Below, one piece after another: positions 19,001 to 24,788 of a DNA stretch of 36,361 nt. The position numbers were made by a program, and so were the translations under genes. Position 1 is the first letter of the stretch. Each line of letters starts with the position of its first letter. The notes under the pieces are model-generated. The model was given only the letters and a program-made list of their open reading frames with translations. It made no database searches and was not told where the DNA came from. The DNA comes from Chloroflexota bacterium (GTDB lineage: Bacteria; Chloroflexota; Anaerolineae; Anaerolineales; Villigracilaceae). The stretch covers positions 1 through 36,361 of the forward strand of contig JACRBN010000008.1 in assembly GCA_016213105.1 (NCBI GenBank). The letters run 5' to 3'.

Positions 19001-20679
19001 TGGGCAACGGCTCGACCAACGCCGTTGTGACCAGCGCCGCCTTCACTCCCAATGCCTGGCATACGGTCTTTGCCTGGCACGATTCGGTCAGCAACACCAT
19101 CAACATCCAGATCGACAACGGCGCGGTGAACACGGCCAGTTACAGCAGCGGAGCGATGGATTCCACCTACCCGCTGTCCATCGGCGCGCACGCCGATAAA
19201 AGCTACACCTTCAAAGGCCTCGTGGACGAAGTGTCCCTGTACAAGCGCGTCTTTAGCGCGTATGAGCGCAGCTGGCTGTATAATGCAGGCAGCGGCCGCG
19301 CCTACTCGGAACTGGGCGGAACGCCCGCCACGACAGATACAGTGACCTACACCTACGACCCCAACCACAAACACGCTGTGAACTCCCTTTCGAACGGCAA
19401 CACCTACACCTACGACGCCAACGGCAACATGACCGCGCGTCACGTCCTCGAAGGGACCGCATACCAGAACTATACCCTGAGCTACGACGCGGAGAACCGC
19501 CTGGTGCAGGTGCAAAAGAACGGTGCGACCATCGCCGAGTTCACCTACGATGGCGACGGCAAGCGCGTCAAGTCCGAGATGGGCGCGGAGACCATCCTGT
19601 TCTTTGGCGCGCACTATGAGGTCAAGAACGGCAATCAGATCACCCAATACTACATGGCCGGCGCGGCCCGTATCGCCATGCGCACCTACACCATCCCCTA
19701 CAACAACATGACCCTGACCTACCTGATGGGCGACCACCTCGGCAGCACCTCCCTGGCGGTGAATGCGACCACGGGCGCGGTGGTGGAGACGCGCTACAAG
19801 GCCTGGGGCGAAGTGCGCTATACCACCCCCAATGTAACCCTGCCCACGCGCAACACCTTCACTGGACAGTATTCCTATGTCAGCGACGACGCCACGGATT
19901 TGGGCAACGCAGGATTCGGCTTAATGTTTTACAATGCACGCTGGTATGACCCTTATATTACCCACTTCGTCCAGGCGGATACGATTATTCCAGCAGGGGT
20001 GCAGGGGCTCGATAGATACGCGGGGATGAACAATAATCCCATTAAGTACTCCGATCCGTCAGGACATGATCCGTGGTATTGTGAGACTGCCGAGTGTGAA
20101 GCTAAATATGTTCGCACATATCCTCCGAAAGTACCACCCACACCAACACCAACAGCAACACCGACCCCAAAACCTGAAGTTAGGATTTATTGCGGTTTTG
20201 GGAGTTGGACTGCCTGTAGCAATAGGGACCCTGGTGTAATGGCGGAGGCATATAAATATACGGTAGATGGAAAATCGTATTATCCATTGCAACTTCTCGT
20301 GGAAAAACTAGAAGCTGCTGGATATCATGTCGATCTTTTTGATCCTTCCATACCAGAGGGAAATCAGGCAGGACCTCTTGAAGCGGGTAAGACGTACATT
20401 GATATCGGATTTAGTTCAGGCGCAGAACCTGCCATGGCAGAAAGCGAATCCAACCAAGTAGTGGGCCTTGTTTTGCTGGATCCATACCCAGATCCAGAAA
20501 CAACCCTACAAATTCCCGGACAACAATATATCGCTTACTCTAACACAGGGATTGACAATTCTATTCAACACCATTTTAGCCAATTTTTGCCTAGCGACTA
20601 CCCTCATACTCAATTATCGGTGAGTGATTACGTCGCTGGAGCAATCATGGTTTTTATCGACAATATTGTAGGACCGTAA
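13015..20679 (+). CDS. Large Rhs/YD-repeat protein with tandem LamG domains and a hydrolase-like tip
   Basis: This 2554-residue protein is a complete polymorphic-toxin-type Rhs protein. A signal peptide (MKLFANLLVAFSLVLGQFNF...) and a Thr/Pro linker (to ~100) are followed by surface domains and an SpvB-like segment (TGAGSFSLPIDLPAGPGGL near 365). Many YD repeats (TYDPLGN, YDNLDR, YDSAGR) follow, and two LamG-like domains at ~1677-1880 and ~1888-2092 interrupt them. The Rhs-associated core spans ~2103-2350 (DAENRLVQV, LMGDHLGSTSLAV, FYNARWYDPYITHFVQAD, DPSGH). After the core come a PTPTPTAT linker and a ~190-residue variable tip. The tip has a nucleophile-elbow-like G-F-S-S-G (S2467), an acidic LLDPYPD (D2489) and later His residues (H2519, H2520, H2531), suggesting an alpha/beta-hydrolase or lipase fold. 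Rhs shells encapsulate and deliver such tips. The tip is visibly more A+T-rich than the shell, fitting tip exchange. The partner gene starts 4 nt downstream. Confidence 0.92.
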   Translation: MKLFANLLVAFSLVLGQFNFSASAPFQAERATPTPTGTATATLTPSGDVDRATPTSTNLPPTETPTATEEIPTQITTPVITQTVTPIPSSTPIPPLETVPPVEEPQIILNLSAEPGFVTPGATNLISWSIEGISPSEHELSLEINLPKGFTPADKELKYDEATRILSITLQKESGQFELLAQETEEQAVLLASLVEKETVLAEFALPLPLHEQFTVDERGGEIVSEDARVKLSFPANTLREKATITIGQPGGEKAPVSSLSGRPIEITASNQSDKAELHEFDQPITLEIQYSDLNIPEGKLGDMYIYWYNPETDGWEALVSSIDTETQTVSTETTHFSVFDIGINDWQANHLPTVDGFQVSQFTGAGSFSLPIDLPAGPGGLKPSLTLSYNSQVIDQARIDTQASWVGMGWSLDAPAIERDAHGTSSDTGDDTFMLSVAGVSTRLVNMGDGGYQAQDKNFWRIERDVTADTWTVWDKAGNIYYFGDVAEENVNATSHMLYRSDDMHELIRQNYRWALRRQQNVFGKYIRYTYTEETKQMSVIGVGGLIRTDDAVTAVYPEYIIYPNNRYRVWFDTDERWDYYDGWKTDEAYHSFQRQRLEALHVQHYANGVWSTVSKYNFGYADNNSPDLVFPGVSAWHPDEQELGKVTTLVSFWQEGLPPGYTFSYADKLHLTYAANGYGGSVQFDYDSNPNQVLYQPWYYNTNARQTYTAEFAFGPSGDMGLCLNVPGYQGGWTALSGTVGCTLGGPLSVQGTGYNPTSHSPIRPGAYYKLTMTAGGSSPTLGIHDGYTVIPGGSSSSLILLPATAKAASPVIQSPGTAYVSYYKMQLLPTFYRVYRKTVSDGTYSYTYQYTYPDAAVNDTDHSLMAQACYPNQADCNEYNEELSEFRGHEWVTETGPDGRKVTTYFWQDDARKGSPISIETRDPANKLMNSTLYTYGVTSADISFWSYYHIQGFKQYWVYTDTEEHRTYNSDGATYAYTLTDNTYEPNYGNLTSTAESSSAGLYRTTFTDYFANTSGNKYLVGLPARRQVKNASGTVISESLMIYDSNTVYNAVPTTGILAATRTWVTGANYNQTTFGYDSWGNQTSVTAYSGYGTASSVPASGARTTYTCMGGGGALNGTTCVDDGYHTYALWTKNPLGQLTSITYDYAKGVPVSETDPNGAMTTADYDTFGRIRHIFLPDPANPNQSVADYSLEMTYFDSVPFITAITQRTGDPAVPLFTIKRVYDGMGRQTLQASYAGSASTQASTVPSAVYIKTQYPQANITQQSAPYGNGDTPIFTVTTQQPDGRTTTVTSPDGTSVTTYTNGLTTTVTDPRGNITTSVKDVWGRTTQVTPPSGTGPFVSYTYDPLGNMLTATRGGATVALKYDSAGRKVGMDDPDMGVRGTLSDDLWGWTYQYDALGNLLRQTDAKDQTTCLYYDDLSRLLSKHFQAAITCPQVPVTSSDGIEFQYDSTENDNIGKGRRTSMTDPSGSTSWTYDYRGRVTQETKVISGVTKTTQYTYNLANMPLTMTYPDEEVVSYAYTDNMLLDSLSGTKMGVTTNYVQSSAYDSASRLTDRSLGNGLTQKFVYNDWTTQGGRLDKIVAGSGWNGTSFTTTLQSLDYTYDASGNIRWIENPLNNETQEFQYDNLDRLTDAQASGANPGAYNETYEYDPSTGNFASRGVTLPGDNPAMNGGLTAHWNLNETSGTRYDAMGISNLTVPNTVGFGSGRRGNAASFSSSTVLSGADTQQTSTGDIDFTLAASFYPTSASGVSVLVNKGSSGNANIRDYALIQSNSTIIFTVGNGVTNASVSASFSGTYTWHTVVAWHDSVNNTLNIQIDNGTPVTTSYGSGAIDSTYPLSIGGHANSSYVFNGRIDEVSLYKRVLGANERAWLFQPGDGNLAGWWSLNEASGQQRNDSYGTSHLTPDGTVGSVTGQKGNAASFSSSPSGVLTRADNAAISTGDVDFTLVANFYLTNTSGVTILVNKGQNGNPNVQDYALIYSASTLIFRVGNGSTNAVVTSAAFTPNAWHTVFAWHDSVSNTINIQIDNGAVNTASYSSGAMDSTYPLSIGAHADKSYTFKGLVDEVSLYKRVFSAYERSWLYNAGSGRAYSELGGTPATTDTVTYTYDPNHKHAVNSLSNGNTYTYDANGNMTARHVLEGTAYQNYTLSYDAENRLVQVQKNGATIAEFTYDGDGKRVKSEMGAETILFFGAHYEVKNGNQITQYYMAGAARIAMRTYTIPYNNMTLTYLMGDHLGSTSLAVNATTGAVVETRYKAWGEVRYTTPNVTLPTRNTFTGQYSYVSDDATDLGNAGFGLMFYNARWYDPYITHFVQADTIIPAGVQGLDRYAGMNNNPIKYSDPSGHDPWYCETAECEAKYVRTYPPKVPPTPTPTATPTPKPEVRIYCGFGSWTACSNRDPGVMAEAYKYTVDGKSYYPLQLLVEKLEAAGYHVDLFDPSIPEGNQAGPLEAGKTYIDIGFSSGAEPAMAESESNQVVGLVLLDPYPDPETTLQIPGQQYIAYSNTGIDNSIQHHFSQFLPSDYPHTQLSVSDYVAGAIMVFIDNIVGP
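18040..19290 (+). repeat. Tandem duplication encoding two LamG-like domains inside rhs
   Basis: Two ~620-bp units, about 18040-18660 and 18670-19290, encode closely similar domains. Shared blocks are GNAASFSSS, ISTGD(V/I)DFTL, WHDSVxNTxNIQIDNG, DSTYPLSIG and VDEVSLYKRV. The DNA is also strongly alike, so the duplication is fairly recent. They lie between YD repeats and the core. Confidence 0.85.
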
Positions 20680-20683
20680 CCCC

Positions 20684-21892
20684 ATGAGAAATCTAACTCG
20701 TATTCTGTTTGTCGTTACTGTTTTGTTCGTACTTATTGTGACTGGGTTCAACGTTATTGGGCGCAAATCTAAAGCCCAATCAACCGAGAATTGCATGCCT
20801 CTTGATGTCAATTTTGCATTTCCCGTTGGGTTGGCGGATAGCAGATCCATCGAAACTCCAATCTCCCCGCCGCAACAAGGTAAAGTTATTTTTAGCCTTC
20901 CAGAAAATGTCCACACCTATGCTGGCAGCAGTTTGGTTTATTACAAGAAGGGTCTCTGGATATATGCCTACACTAAAGATGTTGACGGTACAAATCACGC
21001 AGTAATTCTAAGGTATAGTCTTGATAATCAAAGCTCAAAAAAATACTTGGCCGCCAGTAGTATCGAACTTAATACTTTTGGCTTTGGCATATTATTGACA
21101 TCTCAAGAGGGACTATGGTTTCTGGCTTTACACCCCTTACGAGACGCCCACTCATTTCTCCTTCGTTACGATGAAGATGCTGACCTATTTGAAAGTGTAC
21201 CTTACAACGGCGGCTACTTTGAAAGCCAAGTGGAAAGAATAAGAAAGGAAACATACGGATACCAAATTACAGGCTATGCAACTGCCCAGAACGGGCACAT
21301 TTGGTTTACTGATATATATAATTTATACGAATTCAATCCATCAACTTCGATTGTCGAGAGTCGGTTAAGAGCGGATGACGGCTCTATTTTCAGGGACCCT
21401 GTTGTAGATGCAGATGGGTTTGTATGGTTGCTAGATGAAGGCAAAGGTCACATACTAAAATTCCACCCAGACAGCCAACACTCGGAAAGCTTTGTTAATA
21501 AATTGTCCGATGGATTTACACAAGAAGATTTACGCAATAATACTTTACTTGACCGTGATGGTCGGCTTTGGATATCAGACACCGGCTGGATTGATACAAG
21601 AGCAAATGATGCATTCGGAAATCCACTTTGGTATCGCGTTGTTCGTTCTCCTGTATTCATATCTCGACACGTGAGAGAATATAATGAATATGCTTGGGAA
21701 CACCCTGTCATACTTAAGCAAACTAGCGATGGGTCAATTTGGTTTAGAACCTCATATGCGCTAGTACGGCTCGACATAAACACATGGAATTGGTGTAAGG
21801 TTTCCTACGGAGGCAATATAGAAGAAGACGGTGCTGGGCGCATATGGATTTTATATAGAGATAAGATATATCAGATTCAGGACATTCAATAA
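20684..21892 (+). CDS. Membrane-anchored beta-propeller protein, candidate partner or immunity protein of the Rhs tip
   Basis: ATG 20684 lies 4 nt after the rhs stop, so the two are probably co-translated. The 402-residue protein begins with a signal anchor (ILFVVTVLFVLIVTGFNVIG). The rest is built of repeated blades with D-G-x-x-W motifs: GHIWFTDIYNLYEF, ADGFVWLLDEGKGHILKF, RDGRLWISDTG, SDGSIWFRTSYALVRL and GRIWILYRDKIYQI. This is the two-component-regulator-propeller / virginiamycin-B-lyase-like beta-propeller pattern. It acts outside the membrane. Its A+T-rich composition matches the Rhs tip and not the Rhs shell, so the tip and this gene probably moved together. Immunity proteins usually sit at exactly this place; a propeller would be an unusual one. 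That role is inferred, and a processing or binding partner is the alternative. Confidence 0.75.
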   Translation: MRNLTRILFVVTVLFVLIVTGFNVIGRKSKAQSTENCMPLDVNFAFPVGLADSRSIETPISPPQQGKVIFSLPENVHTYAGSSLVYYKKGLWIYAYTKDVDGTNHAVILRYSLDNQSSKKYLAASSIELNTFGFGILLTSQEGLWFLALHPLRDAHSFLLRYDEDADLFESVPYNGGYFESQVERIRKETYGYQITGYATAQNGHIWFTDIYNLYEFNPSTSIVESRLRADDGSIFRDPVVDADGFVWLLDEGKGHILKFHPDSQHSESFVNKLSDGFTQEDLRNNTLLDRDGRLWISDTGWIDTRANDAFGNPLWYRVVRSPVFISRHVREYNEYAWEHPVILKQTSDGSIWFRTSYALVRLDINTWNWCKVSYGGNIEEDGAGRIWILYRDKIYQIQDIQ

Positions 21893-21905
21893 CTTGTTTT
21901 CTTGT

Positions 21906-22400
21906 ACATATGATCCCTTCACCAACGGCAACCAGATCACGCGCGTCATCGGCGCGGACACGTTCAACCTGAGCTACGACGCGGAGAATCGCCTGGTGCA
22001 GGTGAAGAAGAATAACGCCGTAATCGCCACCTTCACCTTCGAAGCGGACGGAAAACGGGTAAAATCCGTGATGGGCAGCGAGACCATCTTATTTGTCGGC
22101 GCACACTATGAGATCAAGAACGGCAGTGAGATTACCAAGTACTATATGGCTGGTTCCACACGCATTGCGATGCGCAAATACACCATCCCCCAACCCATGA
22201 CCGTGGAATATATGCTCTCCGATCATTTGGGCAGCACCTCCCTCACTGCGGACGTGAACGGGAACAAGGTGCTCGAACTGCGATACAAAGCCTGGGGCGA
22301 GATCCGCGCCACGTGGACTTCCAGTCCCAGCACCACGCCGGCGTACAAGCTGCCGCTCTACCAGTACACAGGGCAAGTGAGTGACAGTACTGGCGGTTAA
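21906..22400 (+). pseudogene. Orphan Rhs core fragment, 5'- and 3'-truncated
   Basis: Directly after the propeller gene, without an rhs start, the sequence resumes in the YD/core pattern: TYDPFTNGNQITRVIGADTF, then LSYDAENRLVQVKKN, MGSETILFVGAHYEIKNG, MLSDHLGSTSLTADVNG and RYKAWGEIRATW. It is strikingly similar to the main Rhs core (LSYDAENRLVQVQKN, MGAETILFFGAHYEVKNG, LMGDHLGSTSLAV). It ends YQYTGQVSDS at 22388 and then breaks into TGG and a stop. The remaining half of the core (YINLLWYG...) is at 132-1 on the minus strand. Orphan cores behind a toxin and immunity pair are the usual form of silent Rhs tip cassettes, which recombine through the shared core. Confidence 0.9.
22382..22388 (+). 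repeat. Right copy of the 7-bp inversion-joint sequence TGACAGT
   Basis: The plus strand reads CAAGTGAG-TGACAGT-ACTGGCGG. Upstream is the orphan Rhs core; downstream is the missing end of the secreted-protein gene. The inverted partner is at 133-139. Confidence 0.85.
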
Positions 22401-22410
22401 AACAACGTGA
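22389..22410 (+). pseudogene. Detached 3' end of the secreted Thr/Pro-linker protein gene
   Basis: Joined after minus-strand codon 521 of the gene at 133-1697, this sequence gives V-LAVKTT and TGA in frame (GT+A, CTG, GCG, GTT, AAA, ACA, ACG, TGA). It completes the last strand of the Ig-like domain and is followed at once by a terminator. Read in the Rhs frame, it only gives TGG and a stop. Confidence 0.75.
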
Positions 22411-22413
22411 ATA

Positions 22414-22453
22414 AAAAAGAAACGAAACTTCTTGATGGGTTTCGTTTCTTTTT
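22414..22453. terminator. Strong bidirectional rho-independent terminator
   Basis: AAAAAGAAACGAAAC (22414-22428) and its exact complement GTTTCGTTTCTTTTT (22439-22453) form a 15-bp stem with a 10-nt loop. The A tract on the left and T tract on the right let it work from both sides. It serves the plus-strand reading through 22400 and the converging operon end at 22546. Confidence 0.9.
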
Positions 22454-22545
22454 ATTTTGGCTACTTCGCTCTATTTTTTACTACCAACTCGCCGGTAGAA
22501 TACAAAGGGCTTTCCTGAGTTCGCCTTCGATTTTGCCAATACTGA

Positions 22546-23076
22546 TCACCGATACTCCAGGCTCGGATTCAACACCCAGCGCGCCAATTCCTCCACTTCC
22601 TGCTGGGCAAAAAAGCGTATCCGCAGGCCGAAGCCCGCGCATAGTCCCGCCAGTCCCTCCCACCAGGCCGTGCCCTCCTCCCCGGGCAAAACAAACTCCA
22701 GCACTGTGCGGCGCGCGAATGGCAGGGGGGATTCCTGCACGGCCAGCGACAAGCCTTGCAAGAGAATATCCAGGCCTTCATTGGCAGGACTCTGCCAGGT
22801 CTGTGCCTGCCGCTGGAAGGTCAGGCGTGGCTCGGGATCGGGCCAGAACAATTGCAGCAGGCGCAGCGTCCAGCCCGGCTGCATCGAGGACAGCAAGGCC
22901 TGGTAGGCCTCCTGCGGCCGCACCTCGGGGCGGTCGGGATCGGCAACCACTTCGGCAAACAGGCGGCGTGTGCCGTCCTCCCCGATCAAGGCGGCATGAT
23001 TGCCCAGATGAACAAAGCCCCTGCTCAATACGAAGGTGTGAGTCGCGCCAACTTCCGCAGCTGGGCGGGCCATCAT
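22546..23076 (-). CDS. Hypothetical protein (176 aa), last gene of the CpaF operon
   Basis: ATG 23076 overlaps the stop of the 86-residue gene as ATGA. The protein is soluble and begins MMARPAAEVGATHTFVLSRG, with motifs LFAEVVADPDRPEV, PGWTLRLLQLFWPDPEPRL and WWEGLAGLCAGFGLRIRFF. The middle part vaguely resembles the N-terminal region of VirB4/TraC-type ATPases, which would fit a VirB4-like ATPase encoded elsewhere in the cluster with a short N-terminus. This is a weak impression only. By coupling it belongs to the same machine as CpaF. Confidence 0.65.
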   Translation of the reverse strand: MMARPAAEVGATHTFVLSRGFVHLGNHAALIGEDGTRRLFAEVVADPDRPEVRPQEAYQALLSSMQPGWTLRLLQLFWPDPEPRLTFQRQAQTWQSPANEGLDILLQGLSLAVQESPLPFARRTVLEFVLPGEEGTAWWEGLAGLCAGFGLRIRFFAQQEVEELARWVLNPSLEYR

Positions 23077-23333
23077 TCAAGTTCCTCCTTCATCTGCACG
23101 ATCATGTTCACAACATCCTTTTCCTTCAACCGTGTTGTGTCCAAGCAAGCCATCAACTCCACCACCAGTTCAGAAAACGCAGAGGTGAGATGGTTATCCG
23201 TGCGGAGCCGGTAACGTCGCAATGCCTCCTCCGCCTGGTCCGGGTGAACCAGCACCTCCCCGGGTAACTTATTGATCATGACCTCGAATCCTCTTGCGAT
23301 CACGAGCGGTAATTGTTTGGCTCTTTTTGACAC
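23073..23333 (-). CDS. Hypothetical protein (86 aa) in the CpaF operon
   Basis: A GTG start at 23333 is supported by AAGGAG, which overlaps the end of the CpaF gene; the next gene overlaps by 4 nt. The 86 residues read MSKRAKQLPLVIARGFEVMI..., a basic N-terminus followed by helices, ending MIVQMKEELE. There is no membrane span. No family is recognised; it is probably a small partner of the ATPase. Confidence 0.65.
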   Translation of the reverse strand: MSKRAKQLPLVIARGFEVMINKLPGEVLVHPDQAEEALRRYRLRTDNHLTSAFSELVVELMACLDTTRLKEKDVVNMIVQMKEELE

Positions 23334-23343
23334 TTGATACTCC

Positions 23344-24786
23344 TTATGGTTTGAAGATGGATTCTGAAATATTCAGATCGGTTGCGCGAAAGCCCGCGCG
23401 CATGGGACGGTTGCCGGTGGGCAGCAGGCCGCGCCCCACCTCGAAGCGGAACAAGGGCGAGAAGGAGGGCCGCGCCGCCGTGCGCTCCACGATGGGCGAG
23501 ACCTCCACGATCTCGCGCACCACCTGTCCCTGCTGCGGGTTGCGTTCGATGTAGACCGCCGCCGTCACGGCCTCGGCGAAGGATTGGGCGATCTGGAACT
23601 CGGACATCCTGGCCGCATCGGGATGGGCCTGCACCACCTGCAGGAAACGCGGCCAAACGTGCTCGGCGCTGGTGGCATGGATGGTGAAGGCAGAATGGCC
23701 GTGTCCCGTGGCCGCGGCGCGGATCAACTCCCAGGCCTCAGCCCCGCGCGCCTCGCCGATCACCACCCCGTGCGGACGCGAACGCAGGGCCGCGCGGATC
23801 AGGTCATACATCGTCACGGGCGGCGGTCCGCCGCGGATCTCGGGACGGGTCACGGTGTAGATGATATTGCCCGTGTCGCTTTGGCCGTCCCCGTTCCAGC
23901 CGTTCAGGATGATCTCGTTACTGTCCTCCACGATGAACAGGCGGATCGCGCCGCGCGGGTAGTAGTCCAGCATCTCCTGCAAAATGCGCTGGCCGACGAA
24001 GGTCTTGCCCGAACCGGTGGCGCCCGCGATCACGAGCGTCCCGCCCTGCACCATCACACCCAGCAGGTAGTTGGCGGCTTCGGGGGTCAGGATGCCGTTC
24101 CCGCGCTGGAAGTCCTTCGGGTCGAATTTGGGACGCGGGACAGGTGGGAGTCTGTTCTGGCAAAGTAAAGCCAAACTGCCATGTGTGAGGTCAGATGCTG
24201 TGCGGTAATTGGAGATGCGCAGGGTGATCGTGTCCCCGTAGGGCGAGGCAGGCGGCATGACGTAGTTGATGCGCACGCCCTTGCGGCGCAGGCTGCCATC
24301 CGCCAGCGGGACCATCACCTGCAGCATGGCGTCCGCAATCGGATAATCGGGCGTCGGGGCGCGCTGCCCGGCGCGGTCGATCATCACGCGCAGGGCATCC
24401 CCGATCCCCTCGGGCGCGGGACTGGCATATTCCCAGCCGCGGGAGGTGGTGTAGACGTAGATGTGCCCGAGGTTGATGGCGATGTCTTCGATGTCCGTGC
24501 GCGCGATCAGTTCGAGCAGCGGCCCCAGGCCGGACAACTCCCCGATCAGGCGCAGGATGTATTCCTGCGGCAGGGCCACGCCTGCATCCACGGCCCGCGC
24601 CTGCACCTCCTCGAAGGCCTGCCGCGCCAGGGCCTCGATCTCGCTGGACGATAAAGACCGCTGACGCGATTCGGTGGCTTTCCTCGCGCGGCCTTCCTCG
24701 GCGAGCATATTCCACCAGCGCTCCAGCTCATCGGCGGGGCGCGCATCGGGGACGGATTTCAGGGTTCTGCCTGCGATATCGAACAT
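23344..24786 (-). CDS. cpaF: CpaF/TadA-family secretion ATPase
   Basis: The 480-residue protein is a complete CpaF/TadA (VirB11-superfamily) hexameric ATPase. It has a helical N-terminal part and the N-terminal domain motif GLGPLLELIARTDIEDIAIN. Walker A is GATGSGKT (about 254-261), the Asp box is FIVEDSNEIIL, and the Walker B region is GVVIGEARGAEAWELIRAAATGH. The His box is GHSAFTIHA. These proteins drive assembly of Tad/Flp pili or, in the VirB11 role, of type IV secretion channels at the inner membrane. The start is ATG 24786 with GGAGG inside the end of the TadZ gene, 2 nt apart, showing coupling. No TadB/TadC platform protein is present in the window, so it may not make a classical Tad pilus. 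Confidence 0.93.
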   Translation of the reverse strand: MFDIAGRTLKSVPDARPADELERWWNMLAEEGRARKATESRQRSLSSSEIEALARQAFEEVQARAVDAGVALPQEYILRLIGELSGLGPLLELIARTDIEDIAINLGHIYVYTTSRGWEYASPAPEGIGDALRVMIDRAGQRAPTPDYPIADAMLQVMVPLADGSLRRKGVRINYVMPPASPYGDTITLRISNYRTASDLTHGSLALLCQNRLPPVPRPKFDPKDFQRGNGILTPEAANYLLGVMVQGGTLVIAGATGSGKTFVGQRILQEMLDYYPRGAIRLFIVEDSNEIILNGWNGDGQSDTGNIIYTVTRPEIRGGPPPVTMYDLIRAALRSRPHGVVIGEARGAEAWELIRAAATGHGHSAFTIHATSAEHVWPRFLQVVQAHPDAARMSEFQIAQSFAEAVTAAVYIERNPQQGQVVREIVEVSPIVERTAARPSFSPLFRFEVGRGLLPTGNRPMRAGFRATDLNISESIFKP

Positions 24787-24788
24787 GC

